The translations under genes and the position numbers were made by a program. The notes under the pieces are model-generated. The model saw only the letters and a list, made by a program, of their open reading frames with translations, was not told the origin of the DNA and searched no databases. Below, one piece after another: positions 1 through 27,700 of a DNA stretch of 64,000 nt (its first letter is position 1; each line of letters starts with the position of its first letter). The stretch is taken from NCBI RefSeq assembly GCF_035083965.1, contig NC_089723.1, positions 21,734,193 to 21,798,192 of the forward strand. Reading direction: 5' to 3'. Source of the stretch: Branchiostoma lanceolatum. Lineage: Eukaryota > Chordata > Leptocardii > Amphioxiformes > Branchiostomatidae.

Positions 1-149
1 TTCTTCAACATCTCGTGGTCCATCGATTGCGGAAGACTTAATGTTGTGCTGATGAAAACGAACACAGCTAGTTAAGCGTGGAACGCGCGATCTTCTCTCC
101 TGGCCCTGTAATTGCTCGATGATTCGAACAATGTCGGAGTGCATCAGCG

Positions 150-620
150 TCCTTAATGCAGGCCACGGGAGGGAGATCGAAGGACGCTGCGTTAGATGGA
201 GGCATCGATCTTACAGATACACAAAGACGAAAAGTGGCTAACTTTGTTCGTACTTCTCTTAATTGTGCCTGGTAGGCTATGGTGCATGCTTCTTTTCCGT
301 AAGGCGTTATGTTATCGACGTAATTTGAAGCTAGGTAGCCACATTTGCCTTCCTGAAGTTAGCGTTTAATGTCCTTAATGTTGGTCGGGAGGGGGATCGA
401 AAGACACTGCGTTACAATGTAGATGGTATCATCTATCTTACAGATGCACAAATAAAGACGAAAAGTGGCTAACCTTTGTGGTACTTCCCTTAACTGTACA
501 TGTTCCTGGCACATACTCCTTTTCCGTATGGCGTAGACAAGCTATTCTAGTATCGCGTACTTCGTAGGGAATTCGAATGTTATCCACGTGATTTAAAGCG
601 AGGTTGCCACATTTTGCATG
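150..620. repeat. Tandem duplication of about 220 bp at the left edge
   Basis: GGGAGGGAGATCGAAGGACGCTGCGTTA, CTTACAGATACACAAAGACG and AAAAGTGGCTAACTTTG (unit 1, 165-250) recur with changes at 388-480, and CTTTTCCGTAAGGCGT and CGACGTAATTTGAAGC at 292-330 recur at 520-600. No gene recognised. Confidence 0.7.
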
Positions 621-1260
621 ATTGCCTTCCTAAATTTGACTTAAACGTACCCAGTCCTCTGAATGTAAGGTAAAGGGTTTTGGAAATCTCCCATGCTCAT
701 AACCATTTTGTGTAGTTATGTCGTTAACTTATGTTCCCTTTGACTGTTGATGCTTCATCTTTTCACCAGAAAGTTTTTAGAAGGCCCTTAACTTGGATGT
801 GACGACTCAAATTCCTAGGACGAGTCCTTGCGCCTCTGCCCCCAACCTTCACTCGCTCCCCTTCGCGACTAAAACGAATCCCCCGTGCACCTGAGATGAG
901 CCGTCCTCATGTTACCTGCGGAATAACAAACTGTGTACCTTTTACAAGCCGACGCCCCGGCCGTTGCTCTTACATCCAATCTTAATCCCTCAACAAAGGT
1001 GTCGTTACAACGATATAGCGTGACGGTGTCTAGTTGCGGGGGGACAAAGCGGTTGTTGGGCAACATTGTGTGACTTAGATTCAGATTTCCTGTTCGTAAC
1101 ATAACTGATGGTATAAACACACAAAGTATGTCCAAGTGGGCGGTCACACCTCGGCTCCAAGCAGATGTAGTGCGTTACTTTGTGGCGTTTTTTGCGCCCC
1201 CCTTACATAGCATGGAGACTGTTCACCTAGATTTTACCACATCACTCAGCGATGGCCAAC

Positions 1261-1372
1261 CTCCAAGCAGATGTTTGGGAGGCTAAAAAGTTATGTTTTC
1301 TTAGCTACCCTTTTCTGTTTCAAACCGCTAGAAAATCGTAACGATGTAACCTCCCCGAACATCTGCTTGGAG
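1261..1372. mobile_element. MITE with CTCCAAGCAGA ends, copy 1
   Basis: Begins CTCCAAGCAGATGTTTGGGAGG and ends CCTCCCCGAACATCTGCTTGGAG. A lone end is at 1155. Same family as 53226-53355 and 55261-55382. Confidence 0.75.
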
Positions 1373-2543
1373 ATACATTTGTATTAGCCAACTCCCTCCC
1401 ATGAAGTTCTTTCTGTAAAAACGCTAAAATTCCTTTGAAACAGTTCAAAATTTGATGTAGGACTAGTCGACTTTTGCGATCACTGAAAGACCTAGGAGAC
1501 CATTAGGCGCCCACTGGGTGACTGCTTAGCTATTACTAAGTATTAGAGATATGTCAGTTCTCTTTGTCGCCCATTGCCAACTGTCTCTCCTATGTGTAAA
1601 GGGCATATAAAGGTCGAAAGGCGCATGTAGGTGTTCAATTTTTTATTCCAAAGATAGGGTTATAGCAGATGTTTCATTCTCAAATGACCGCGAATTTTTC
1701 TTACAAATTCAAGATTTTTCAAGTACATTTTTGTACATGTCAGGCATGCAGTCAGTTTTTTTAATCAAAATCCTCTTTCCCCCCATGGGACCTTTTCTTG
1801 GGTACCCTGTAGTGATGTTCTGGAAAGTATCTGTCATAGAAACATGCACTCAAGTATATGTGGAATTTTGCGGTCCCGTGCCATTTCTCTCTGCGCAAAG
1901 CTCAGCTATCCTGCGCTGATTCTAATGACGAGTACAGTCCGCGGGAAGCTCTACGAAGACTGTCACCATTGTCGTGCGACAATCAAGAGAAGCTCCATGA
2001 AGGAATGTTTTTGTCGATTTACTAAAATAGGCAAATCAACCGAAACAGGTACATTAGCCAATGGGAGCGAGGGTGCCCTTGACTGCACATAGACACGTCT
2101 TCAATTTAGCTTGTCCAAATTTTGCATTAAAAGATTTTGACGGAAACATTCGAGGAATAAGCGGTATAAACCTGTGTGGGAACACTTCCTTTCCCATATG
2201 ACACATACTAGACAAAAATTCCATCACAACTTTTGTGTTTGGTACCATTTTTAATCACTTGAAGTAAGCAGATCTAGAGACCCTGAGATGTCACCTGCCC
2301 ACACAAGTTATTCCGCAACAAATTGCGTTCAAAATGTTTCAGTTCTTACTGGCAAACGAAGCAGCCGTACTAAATTTTAAAGCCGACAAGACTGGGTATC
2401 GATCAATATACAGTATTGCACAGAAGTGCATATACATTGTGTATAGGTCTGTATACAGCATAAGAAGTAGTTTATACAAACTCTTCCGTACACAACTTAA
2501 AGAAAAAATTTTCTCTCTCGTTTCTGTCTTAGAGAATTCTTTC

Positions 2544-3483
2544 CTACAGTTTGTCAAGGTACTTATCAAGCGGAGGGATGCCTTCCTTCAGACCCTTGCG
2601 TTTGCGTATGTCGCGCACGACGATTCCTGGCTTGGTTTCCTCGTCGGTGGGGTCTCCTGAGAGGACTTTCCAGTGATCAAAGACGCACTGTGGGAAGGCC
2701 TTTCCTCCCGTTTTGGAACGTAGATCTGCTGTGAATCCTGAGGATATGAGGAGAGACACAAATTAGTCCAATCTGTGGCCCTGCTGATTTCATTACATGG
2801 ATGGCATCTCTGGGAACCCCAAAAGTGATGCGAGCGTGCGAATAAAGAAAAAGTTAGCTAAAAGAAAAAGGTTTGCCCTCGTTATGAAATCTATGTGGTC
2901 AGGACCTAGCTAGGAAGAATGAACAAAACTTAACACACATGGTATGGAATACCGAAATAAAGATACTTCATTTACGCTCTTTCAAAACTTCTGAATCGAC
3001 TTTGGCATTGATTTGATCTGATTAATTCATTTTTCTGGCTGTAAAGACGTACAGACAGGGCTGATACGTTCGGGGTTTCTACGACATAAGTATCCATTTT
3101 CCGATATTTTCTTGTGCAATTTACAGCATATTTCTTATTCTATTTTGCAGCTGTTTTTACTCCACGAGTTGCTGGAAACATTGAAAAAAACCCTGGGAGT
3201 TCCAAACTTCTCTGACTACTTCGTCAGTCCAAGATCTGCCTACCATTCCAATTTGGTGACCACCCCAATGTTCCGCTACAGTACCATTACAGGCCGCTGG
3301 GGGTGATGCGCCTAAAGGCAGTTTATCGGTCATGCGAAAAATACACTTACCAAAGGACTCGTTAACCGGCAGGTAAGCCTTGACCACGACCGTAGGTGTG
3401 CCGATAATTTGGTTCTCCTCATATACGTGGCCTCTCCTCTGGTTCAGGCATCCATAGATGCCTCCTGTCGAGTCTTGAGGGCA
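2544..3483 (-). CDS. EEF2: Second, downstream copy of the last two EEF2 exons (candidate alternative 3' end)
   Basis: Two exons, 3483-3351 and 2737-2544, repeat the sizes (133 and 194 nt) and splice phases (0 and 1) of canonical EEF2 exons 12 and 13. They begin with [11 protein letters not shown], continue through [10 protein letters not shown] and [11 protein letters not shown], then [16 protein letters not shown], and end with [10 protein letters not shown] and a TAG stop. Compared with the canonical pair, about 71% of the first-exon and 76% of the last-exon residues are identical, with no stop or frameshift and with good acceptors and donor. No upstream EEF2 exons occur between 3484 and 6028, so this is not a second whole gene. 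Exon 11 (ends phase 0 at 8985) could splice to either pair, giving EF2 isoforms that differ only in domain V. A recently decayed pseudo-exon pair is the alternative, but the intact frame argues against it. Confidence 0.85.
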
Positions 3484-4180
3484 CTGCAGAAGACGGCATC
3501 ATCCAAATACACACATCAATCAACTACAATTAGACTTTTCCGGTCAACCAGTAGAAACAGAGGAGTTGCACATGGAAGCTGGATATAGCAGTCAAAACTA
3601 CCCAAGAAGACCGACACAATATGGACACTGCAAATATTATCCAAAGGACCACCAAATAGTGGTCTTATTGTCCTTATGTAGAGTTGGTCATTTGAACAGG
3701 TTCCATTGTATGCTCTTTATGATATTAACAGAAGTACATTTGTAGCGACCGATCAAATAGATAACAGAGCAGTCAACACAATTTTAGCAGCTCATCACTG
3801 GTGTACAGCAACTAAGATTTTTGCTACAGTGCGTTTGCATGTAACATCTCTTGAAGGTTGAACTTATCAAGAGCCAGACCTATAAATTTGCATATGTAAA
3901 ACTAGTTATTTAATCACATATATTACAAACTTACCTGGCAACTTCCAGCATAGCGAACAATACTGGTATCATAGTGACATTAGAGTCATTTTCAACTGTA
4001 CTAGTGGTGCCTGAAGCATTTTGACTGACATTGGACCTTGTTTCTCAGAAACTTGTAACCAAGCAAGTACATGTCTTCAATTTTAATAAGATATTTTCCC
4101 CAGGTAAGGCCATTGTGATGTCTCTTTTTTTTTAGGAAATGTATGGAATACCTTTTCCCAAGGAAGATAGGGCTTTAGTT

Positions 4181-4866
4181 TAAGCCAGTTACACATAGCC
4201 GAATATGGCCACCCAACCTTCCCCTAATCATGCATGGTTGGGAGTGGTACGAGAGCTAGGTTGGCTGGTGTTTGCCGGGGTCAGTTAGTCTTTGGCTGCG
4301 CCAGCTGAATGTTTTGAAATTTGGGAAACGTCCAGTTGTAGGCGGGAGGTCTGGAATGGATTGGCAATGTAACATCTTCAGGTAGTGCTGCGTACCTAAA
4401 CGTAACATCAGGTACAGGTATCAGTACCTAGGTTTAGATACAGGTCCGGACCTGTACCTGAACAACATGTGTTCTTCTGAACTTCTTCAATAATGTCAGT
4501 GTCTTTATTCAAAGAAAATAACTAGGTTTCCTACCGCCAAACTCCCTTAGCCTTGCTTTCAAAACTCCCGGCCTACCTGAATGATCTGTTGCATATTAGT
4601 TACGCTGTTCCAAGGTGTCACTTTTGGTGTTGTATGACTATGAGGCCAGTCACAAAATAAGCACATACTTGGTGTTAACTTATATCGGTACAGTACCCGT
4701 ACTTCATGATCCGGTACTTTGAAACTGTACCTGATCAGTTTTTACGGTACATTACCGGTACAAATTACCGGTATGCAGCACTATGTTCAGGCCAAACCAG
4801 TGGTAGTCAGGGTGTGCTTGGGCATCAGAAAACTGGTCAGACTGCTCCGGACCTACCGCCAACTAG
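4181..4866. mobile_element. TAAGCC-ended MITE interrupted by a hAT element
   Basis: Starts TAAGCCAGTTACACATAGCC and shares AGCTAGGTTGGCTGGTGTTTG, CAGCTGAATGTTTTGAAATT and GACCTACCGCCAACT with the elements at 35046 and 27210. The match resumes after 4783 and stops near 4866, so the right end is lost. Confidence 0.65.
4383..4783. mobile_element. hAT-type MITE inserted into another MITE
   Basis: Ends TAGTGCTGCGTACCTAAAC and the complement of TAGTGCTGCATACCGGTAA. Flanks TCTTCAGG and TGTTCAGG (4375-4382, 4784-4791) match in 7 of 8 bases, as expected of an aged hAT target duplication. The interior is rich in GGTACAG/GTACCTG repeats. Same family as 13740-15162. Confidence 0.8.
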
Positions 4867-6028
4867 TATATGCAACTGGGACTTTGGTGTAGAAATTAAG
4901 AACAACCACCTTGCAACTGCTAGGAGGTCACTTCATCAAGCAGCATATACTTACCCAAATGGTGCCTTCCACACCTGAAGGGTCTTAGGAACCTTGTAAG
5001 AAGTGACCAACCAAGAAATGTACTAGAAAACCGAAATGATAGGAGAGAAAAGACTGAGTTCCAATGTCTGCCTGCACAGGTTCATGATAAAACGGGCCTG
5101 GCACTGTGGTCAGTAGACTCCTTCACGATCACACAAGCAAGCAGACTACAAGTTACTAACAGGAACATCTTCAGAACATTTGATGGAACAGAAAAGTAGC
5201 TGGTGCAGCACAGATAATTTCAAATATTCCAGATAAAAAATATGTGGAACCCTGTGACTGGGGAGTGAAAATAAATAATAGAAAAGCTAGAAATAAGCTT
5301 GATCAGAAGCCACAGGACGTCCAAAGAAAAGACCAAACGCAGTAGGAAGCTCTTGGCACCAATTGACAGGAACACAGATAGGAACTAAGTAATTACCATA
5401 AGTAATAGAACGGCTGTGACTGTATCAGTTTGTAAGTACATGTAAAAAACAAAACACATAAAAAAATGACATGATACAAATGTCATGATCACTCAGATAC
5501 AAAAGGCTCAATGCCCAGTACTGCATACAGAAACAATTTGTAACAACAACCAGACAAGACAGGACACTGGTAGATTTTTATATCCTTTATTTCAGATGTT
5601 TCATAAGTTCTTTCTGAGCTATTTTTCAATCCTCGTCTCAGTCTCTGTACACCGCCTGCGCAGTCAACTGACCTTCTGGACATTCCCCGACCTGAACAAA
5701 CTTGCAATAACATTTAGCTTTCCCCCCCCCCCTTAACTCCCAGCACATAGTTGGGTAGCTGTGTAGTCTCCTCACATGTGATACTCCTCTATACAGATGT
5801 TGTATTCTCTGTACTACATGTTATGTTAAGGGCAGTGTTGGCTTTCAAGCCCTCTAAGTTGGAAGCCAGATGGTCTGAAATCCACTACATACTTCCAAGA
5901 AAAGGGACAAAATTTTGTGGCATGGTAGTGGTAACAAATTATACAGACCTTTACTATCTCCAATACATAACTTAAAATTACATTTCTTTTCTCTGCTGTA
6001 GAGAGAACACTTTGTTTGCTTCTTTGCT

Positions 6029-22649
<16,621 letters not shown>

Positions 22650-22724
22650 GTTGGATTTTGGTGCGATGTACTTCCTCCGATGAAAAAGTACTACCACTAC
22701 AGCGGTGACTGCAGGGGAAAAGGG
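22650..22724 (-). promoter_or_regulatory. EEF2: EEF2 5' UTR and candidate 5'TOP transcription start
   Basis: On the minus strand a pyrimidine run CCCTTTTCCCC (22724-22714) lies about 65-75 nt before the ATG. Vertebrate EEF2 and ribosomal-protein mRNAs start at such polypyrimidine (TCT/5'TOP) initiators, which put translation under mTOR control. Here the tract would give a short leader ending in CCAACATGG. The start site itself is inferred; only the tract and its position are seen. Confidence 0.6.
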
Positions 22725-22741
22725 CCTACGTCAGACTGGCG

Positions 22742-22812
22742 TGACGTCATCAGGGCTAATGCGGCACCCCCTGCGAAGGTATTGCGACATCGATGACGTT
22801 GGCAATGACGTT
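22742..22812. promoter_or_regulatory. Cluster of CRE/ATF-like sites upstream of EEF2
   Basis: A full palindromic TGACGTCA is at 22742-22749 and two TGACGTT half-type sites are at 22794-22800 and 22806-22812, all just upstream of the proposed EEF2 start. Spacing and clustering fit a CREB/ATF-bound promoter. Binding is inferred from the motif only. Confidence 0.45.
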
Positions 22813-24718
22813 TCAACGGCGTGATCCTTAACTTCCTCTCCGTGGAATTTGTCATGATTAAATATTCTGCATCCTAAGAAATTATCTTTGTGAAGTGTGT
22901 AATGGAAAGGAATGATTACTGCTTGTATTATTCTTGTAATTTTGCGTTTGCATGCACTCTACCACGTGTGAATCATGCCGTCCCCGAATGTTGACCTATG
23001 ACCCATATTGGCGGGAGCCACCATATCCTATGCGATTTTTGGAAAGGTAAATGGTAAATGTTTTTGTCCTATTTTTCCGTACACAATGTTGCGTAACCAT
23101 CACGTAATCGAAGAGGTTGTTTATCGCAATCCACGATCGAGTTTATAGATCCTTACTACTTTACGACGTTTCAAAATGTTCGCCTGCTTTGCTTCAACAC
23201 TGTTCAAACTGATAATGCAAATTCCATGTCTATGACTCTATACATGATGTAGCATCAAACCTCCATCTATATATAAACATGAATTGTTATCCTCTATTTA
23301 GAAATAATCTTTACGGCACATTGTACTCTCTTCATTGTTTTGGACTCTTATGTGTATCTACATGTCTGCAGCAACTTTTACAAGACAGAAACACATATAT
23401 TTGTGGGTTGCTTACCCCCTTTCAAGTGGGACAATATGAATAATAACATTGTGCCTGGCAGCAAGGAGATTTAATCCAGGGACATTGTACTTAATTTAAT
23501 TTGAAGACGCCTCCTTAAGTAGACACAATGCCTTTTCAATGTGCTTATTATTCATATATTGCAATTGAATAGAATTTCCTTGTTATTATGATATTAGTTA
23601 CTCAAATATTTTAGATGAAATAACATTGCTGCCAGATCCATTGACATTTAATCCCCCCAATACCAGCCAATATATACGCTCAACATTTCTGCTGACCGCT
23701 GATAACAAAGTACAGTCATAACCCCTTAGAAATTAAGGCCCGTTGGATGCCGATTATTATAGTTGAAATTGGCAAAATACCTATGTGGAATGATTACCAT
23801 CTAATTATATCAAGTATGATCTGACTATAGCTATCTATATACAATGTACCAAAAATCATGAAGATCAGTCAACCACTTCTTGCGTTATTCTCTTTCAAAA
23901 TCTGAACAAAACCTGCTCCTGAAGTTCAAAAAAAGCCGCTAGGCGGCCCAAATCTACACCACTTACTCTTCGGCCCCAAGATCTATCTACCACTTAAACA
24001 TCTTGACCATGGCATGTCTAACACGAGATAGCCAAAACATCAGTTCCACTGCAGTGAAATTTTAAGTTGCTAGGGGGCCCAAAATCTAACCATTTCTTGG
24101 TCTCACCAAGGCCAACTCACATACCAAATATCAAGACAATCCAACCAGACCTTCATGGCAAGGTAATAATTGGCCAGGAGTCAGTAGGTGGTAATATCAT
24201 CAAGCAGATGAAGCCCTATGGTGGCCAAACTCCCCTGGCAAATTATTCTCCCTATAGCCAGCCTAGTGTTTTATCGCCTTAAAATTAAATTCTTGCTCTA
24301 TACTGTGGATTTTTGATTTGACAGTTTCTGTCTTTTTCTGGGCTTGAAGATACCTGGAGGATTTTGTGACAAACATTAGGTAAGTTTATGCTCTATGCTT
24401 ACCTTCTTCCTCTTCACCAAAAATCCTTGCAAATATTTATAAGCAAATTTAGCATGCTATCAAAATTAATAATCATACTAGCTGTAACAAAAACACTTTG
24501 TATACACGTCATGTGCATGAATTGATTCAAATTCCTTTTCTTCTATAAAAAATCCTTCCATGCTGTCAACATTGATAATCATATTCAGTTGAAACAAAAA
24601 CACATTGTATACACATGTATATGAATTGATTTGAATCCAAAATATGTATTTGTCTGCTACATGATGTGTGTATTTCTCACCTTTAGGACCGCAAAGTAAT
24701 AGCTTCAGTACCCACACA
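22813..24718. other. Divergent region between EEF2 and POLI
   Basis: A GC-richer patch at 22980-23050 includes ATTGGCGGGA (CCAAT/E2F-like) and ends GGAAAG|GTAAATG, which could be the untranslated first exon and donor of POLI. The rest is AT-rich. Text around 24110-24170 (ACATACCAAATATCAAGACAATCC) is a dispersed repeat also seen at 11410-11450. Confidence 0.4.
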
Positions 24719-27700
24719 ATGGCTTCATCATGGAAAAGAAAATATGAAGAGATAGATGATAATGATGATGATGGTGACGATGATGTGGAGGTGGAGGATG
24801 CAGAGGAGGACTGGGGGGCATCCATGGATGACAACACACAAGGGCAACATCTACATGTACCAGACAAAAAGCAGAGAAGACTTTCACAATCTCAGCATAG
24901 TTTAGGTACTGTCTTGTTAAAGTACATATAGTTTCATACAGCCAACAATGTGTGTTGATTCAGAACAGGCCTGAATGGTCCAGTATTTTAGCTTTCTCTC
25001 ATGTTATAGATTTCATGGTCCAACATGTCAATCAAGCTTAAGGAAGGGACTATAGTTACCAAATAGTATCAGATTGTCCTTTGGAAGCATGTTAAAGTCC
25101 CATGCATGTTTGAGGAACATCCTCAAGCATATTGAAGAGCTAGCCAACCACGATTGTCAATAAGTGTCCACCTCATTATGCTCTGGTCTTTGGGACATTG
25201 TGCTGCCTGGCATATGCCTCTCTCCTGTTCTTCTGGCTACTACTATACTTCCCCAGCAACCTCATGTACAGAGCTGATACAATCTACAATATTAATGTTG
25301 CTATTTCATACCTTATCCTGTAGGTGAGGAGGACACCTCCCGTGTGATTGTCCATATTGATGTTGACTGCTTCTATGCACAAGTAGAGATGATCAGAGAC
25401 CCATCCCTTCGGGACAAACCACTGGGTAATTTTATGGAACATATTTCTTCAATATCCATCTGTTAATAAGCTCTTACAGTAGTTGTACTTTTGTGTAGTA
25501 ACTTAATATTATTTTGTTAACTTAATTTTTAACTTAAATCGATTGTCACGAGTCTCGGGATAAACACATTAAATTTCAATTCAAAAGAAACAAATAACTT
25601 CACGCAAGTTAATTAATTTTTGTAAACTATTGCGAGATCTTGTTTCAGACAGAACTAAAATTTCGATATTAAGATCGTTGACATCGTCTTCACGACAAGT
25701 TATTATCAATACTCACTGTTTCAGAAAAGGGTTTTAGACTGGAGACAGAATAGCAAGGTTCTTTTATTCACAACCAAGCATTTTACAAGTCCTTAGAGCA
25801 CTGGCTCTTGTAAAATGCTTGGTTTTGAATAAAAGAAACTTGCTATTCAGTCATTCTCCAACCTGATGAAATTATTCACGGATAGACTAGAGACAGTTGA
25901 ACATTCACGAAGTCATCATTTTACTTTTTAGTTTAAATTTAATGCAAGCGAGGTTTTGTCCATAATGTTGCTCATGTACCCTGATATGTTTTTAAAATAC
26001 AAAATATGAATACCTTTCCCAGGTATCCAACAGAAGTACATAGTGGTGACGTGTAACTACGTTGCTAGGAAACATGGTGTAACAAAGCTGATGGGTATAA
26101 AACAGGCGAAGGAGCTGTGTCCAGAACTGGTGCTGGTGAAGGGAGAAGATCTCACACACTACAGGGAGATGTCCTACAAAATTACAGGTCAGAATAGCAG
26201 GTCTAGTAGTACATACACAGCTGATCTTCTTATGATGGAAGGTTGTTAACCTACATGCATAAGAGGCTGTTTTGGTATACATTAAATTCAAGGCCACAGT
26301 ATGTAAATTTCATGGATGACATTAGCTCATTGATTTTTGTTTGATTTTGAAAACAAAAACCATTTGCCTCTAGAGATGGTCAACTTGACACGAAAATACC
26401 ATAATGGGAAAATATTTTCTGTTGTAGCCTTGATTGTACTCGTAGAAGTGACACATTTTTGCATCCTGTGTTTTTGTCCTCCCTCTCGCATCAAATTTGG
26501 AATCTGCAGAGATGTCATCCATAACATTTACTTGCTGTGGCCTAGTACAGTTGTGGTATTGTATGTTACACCCCCTTCACACCATGCAATGTCCCCTGCT
26601 ATTCATAGTCAACAGGTATACAATGCAGTTGTCTGGACTGTAACATTGTATATGACATTGTACAAATCTACTTGATAAAATGGAAACCTATAGAGGTAGT
26701 GGAATCATTGTGCCTTTATGTGGTTATCTAGTGTGCAATATTTGCAATGTGAAATCAAACAATCTATTCTGTATTTTTTGCAGAAGCTTTACAGAAGTTC
26801 TCCCCACTTGTTGAAAGACTTGGGTTTGATGAGAACTTTATAGATGTTACAGAAACTGTCAATGCAAGAGTGATGTCTTCCTCATCTCCCCAACTTAAAG
26901 GCAACACCTTTCCTGAAATAGAGGCGGAAGGTAAAATCATCTTTTTACATACCCTTCAAGCGAATGACTAATTATTTGGTTAGTTTATAAACATTTCAAG
27001 ATAACATTGTTTCTGAGCTTGAAGGTATTCTCAGATGTACAAGCATCCATTCTGTGTAGATCTGAGGCTTCTCTACTTCAGATTTGTAAAGGAAACATTT
27101 GAACCAACTGAAGGTAAATTGAGTCTTACAAATGAATTTCTCATCTCACTTAACACAGTAACTGGGTATCAAGAATAGCAGCTTCCTTACAGTTATCATC
27201 ATCGGGCCCTAAAGCCCCTGTTACACATTTTCAAAAAATGGAAAGGGTTGGCTGCATGGTGGTTGGCTTGTTGTTGGGAGTCAGTAGTGGTCAGGGTGTG
27301 ATTGGGAGTCGAATTTGTATCTAAAACTGGTCAGACCTACAGCTAACCTTGGTTGGCTGTTGGTCGAGAGCCATGTCGGCTATGTGTAAACAAGGCTTAG
27401 CTAAAGGTGTCAGCCGTAGGGACAACAAATTTTCTAGCATTCAACATAATGGCTTTGATTAATTTACTATTTCTTCCTTTTCAACCACAGATGACTTACT
27501 GAAAGATGAAAGACACACACGGCTTGCGTGTGGTTCACAGATCGCAGCGGAGATGCGTCAGACCCTCCACTCCGAGCTGGGCATCACGTGCTGTGCCGGG
27601 ATCGCACACAACAAACTGCTGGCCAAGCTGGTGGCAGGACGGCACAAGCCCAACCAGCAGACCACCCTGCTACCAGAGGGGGTGCAGCCACTGATGGGAA

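Larger units (their letters stand above)
1..2543. other. Left flank, no gene recognised
   Basis: Holds the tandem duplication at 150-620, a MITE at 1261-1372 and AT-rich sequence. The last 300 bases before 2543 would be the 3' UTR of the distal EEF2 exon; a minus-strand ATTAAA lies near 2255-2250. Confidence 0.6.
3484..6028. other. Stretch between the two EEF2 terminal exon pairs
   Basis: No exon seen on either strand. It contains the nested MITE pair at 4181-4866 and, at its right end, the canonical EEF2 3' UTR with AATAAA at 5591-5586. Confidence 0.7.

Noticed and set aside
2544-3483. A separate tandem EEF2 gene at the left edge
   Set aside because: Only the last two exons are there; no upstream EEF2 exon occurs between 3484 and 6028.
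24478-24887. Minus-strand frame with runs of Ser, Pro and His
   Set aside because: It is the complement of the acidic GAT/GAG repeats in POLI exon 1.
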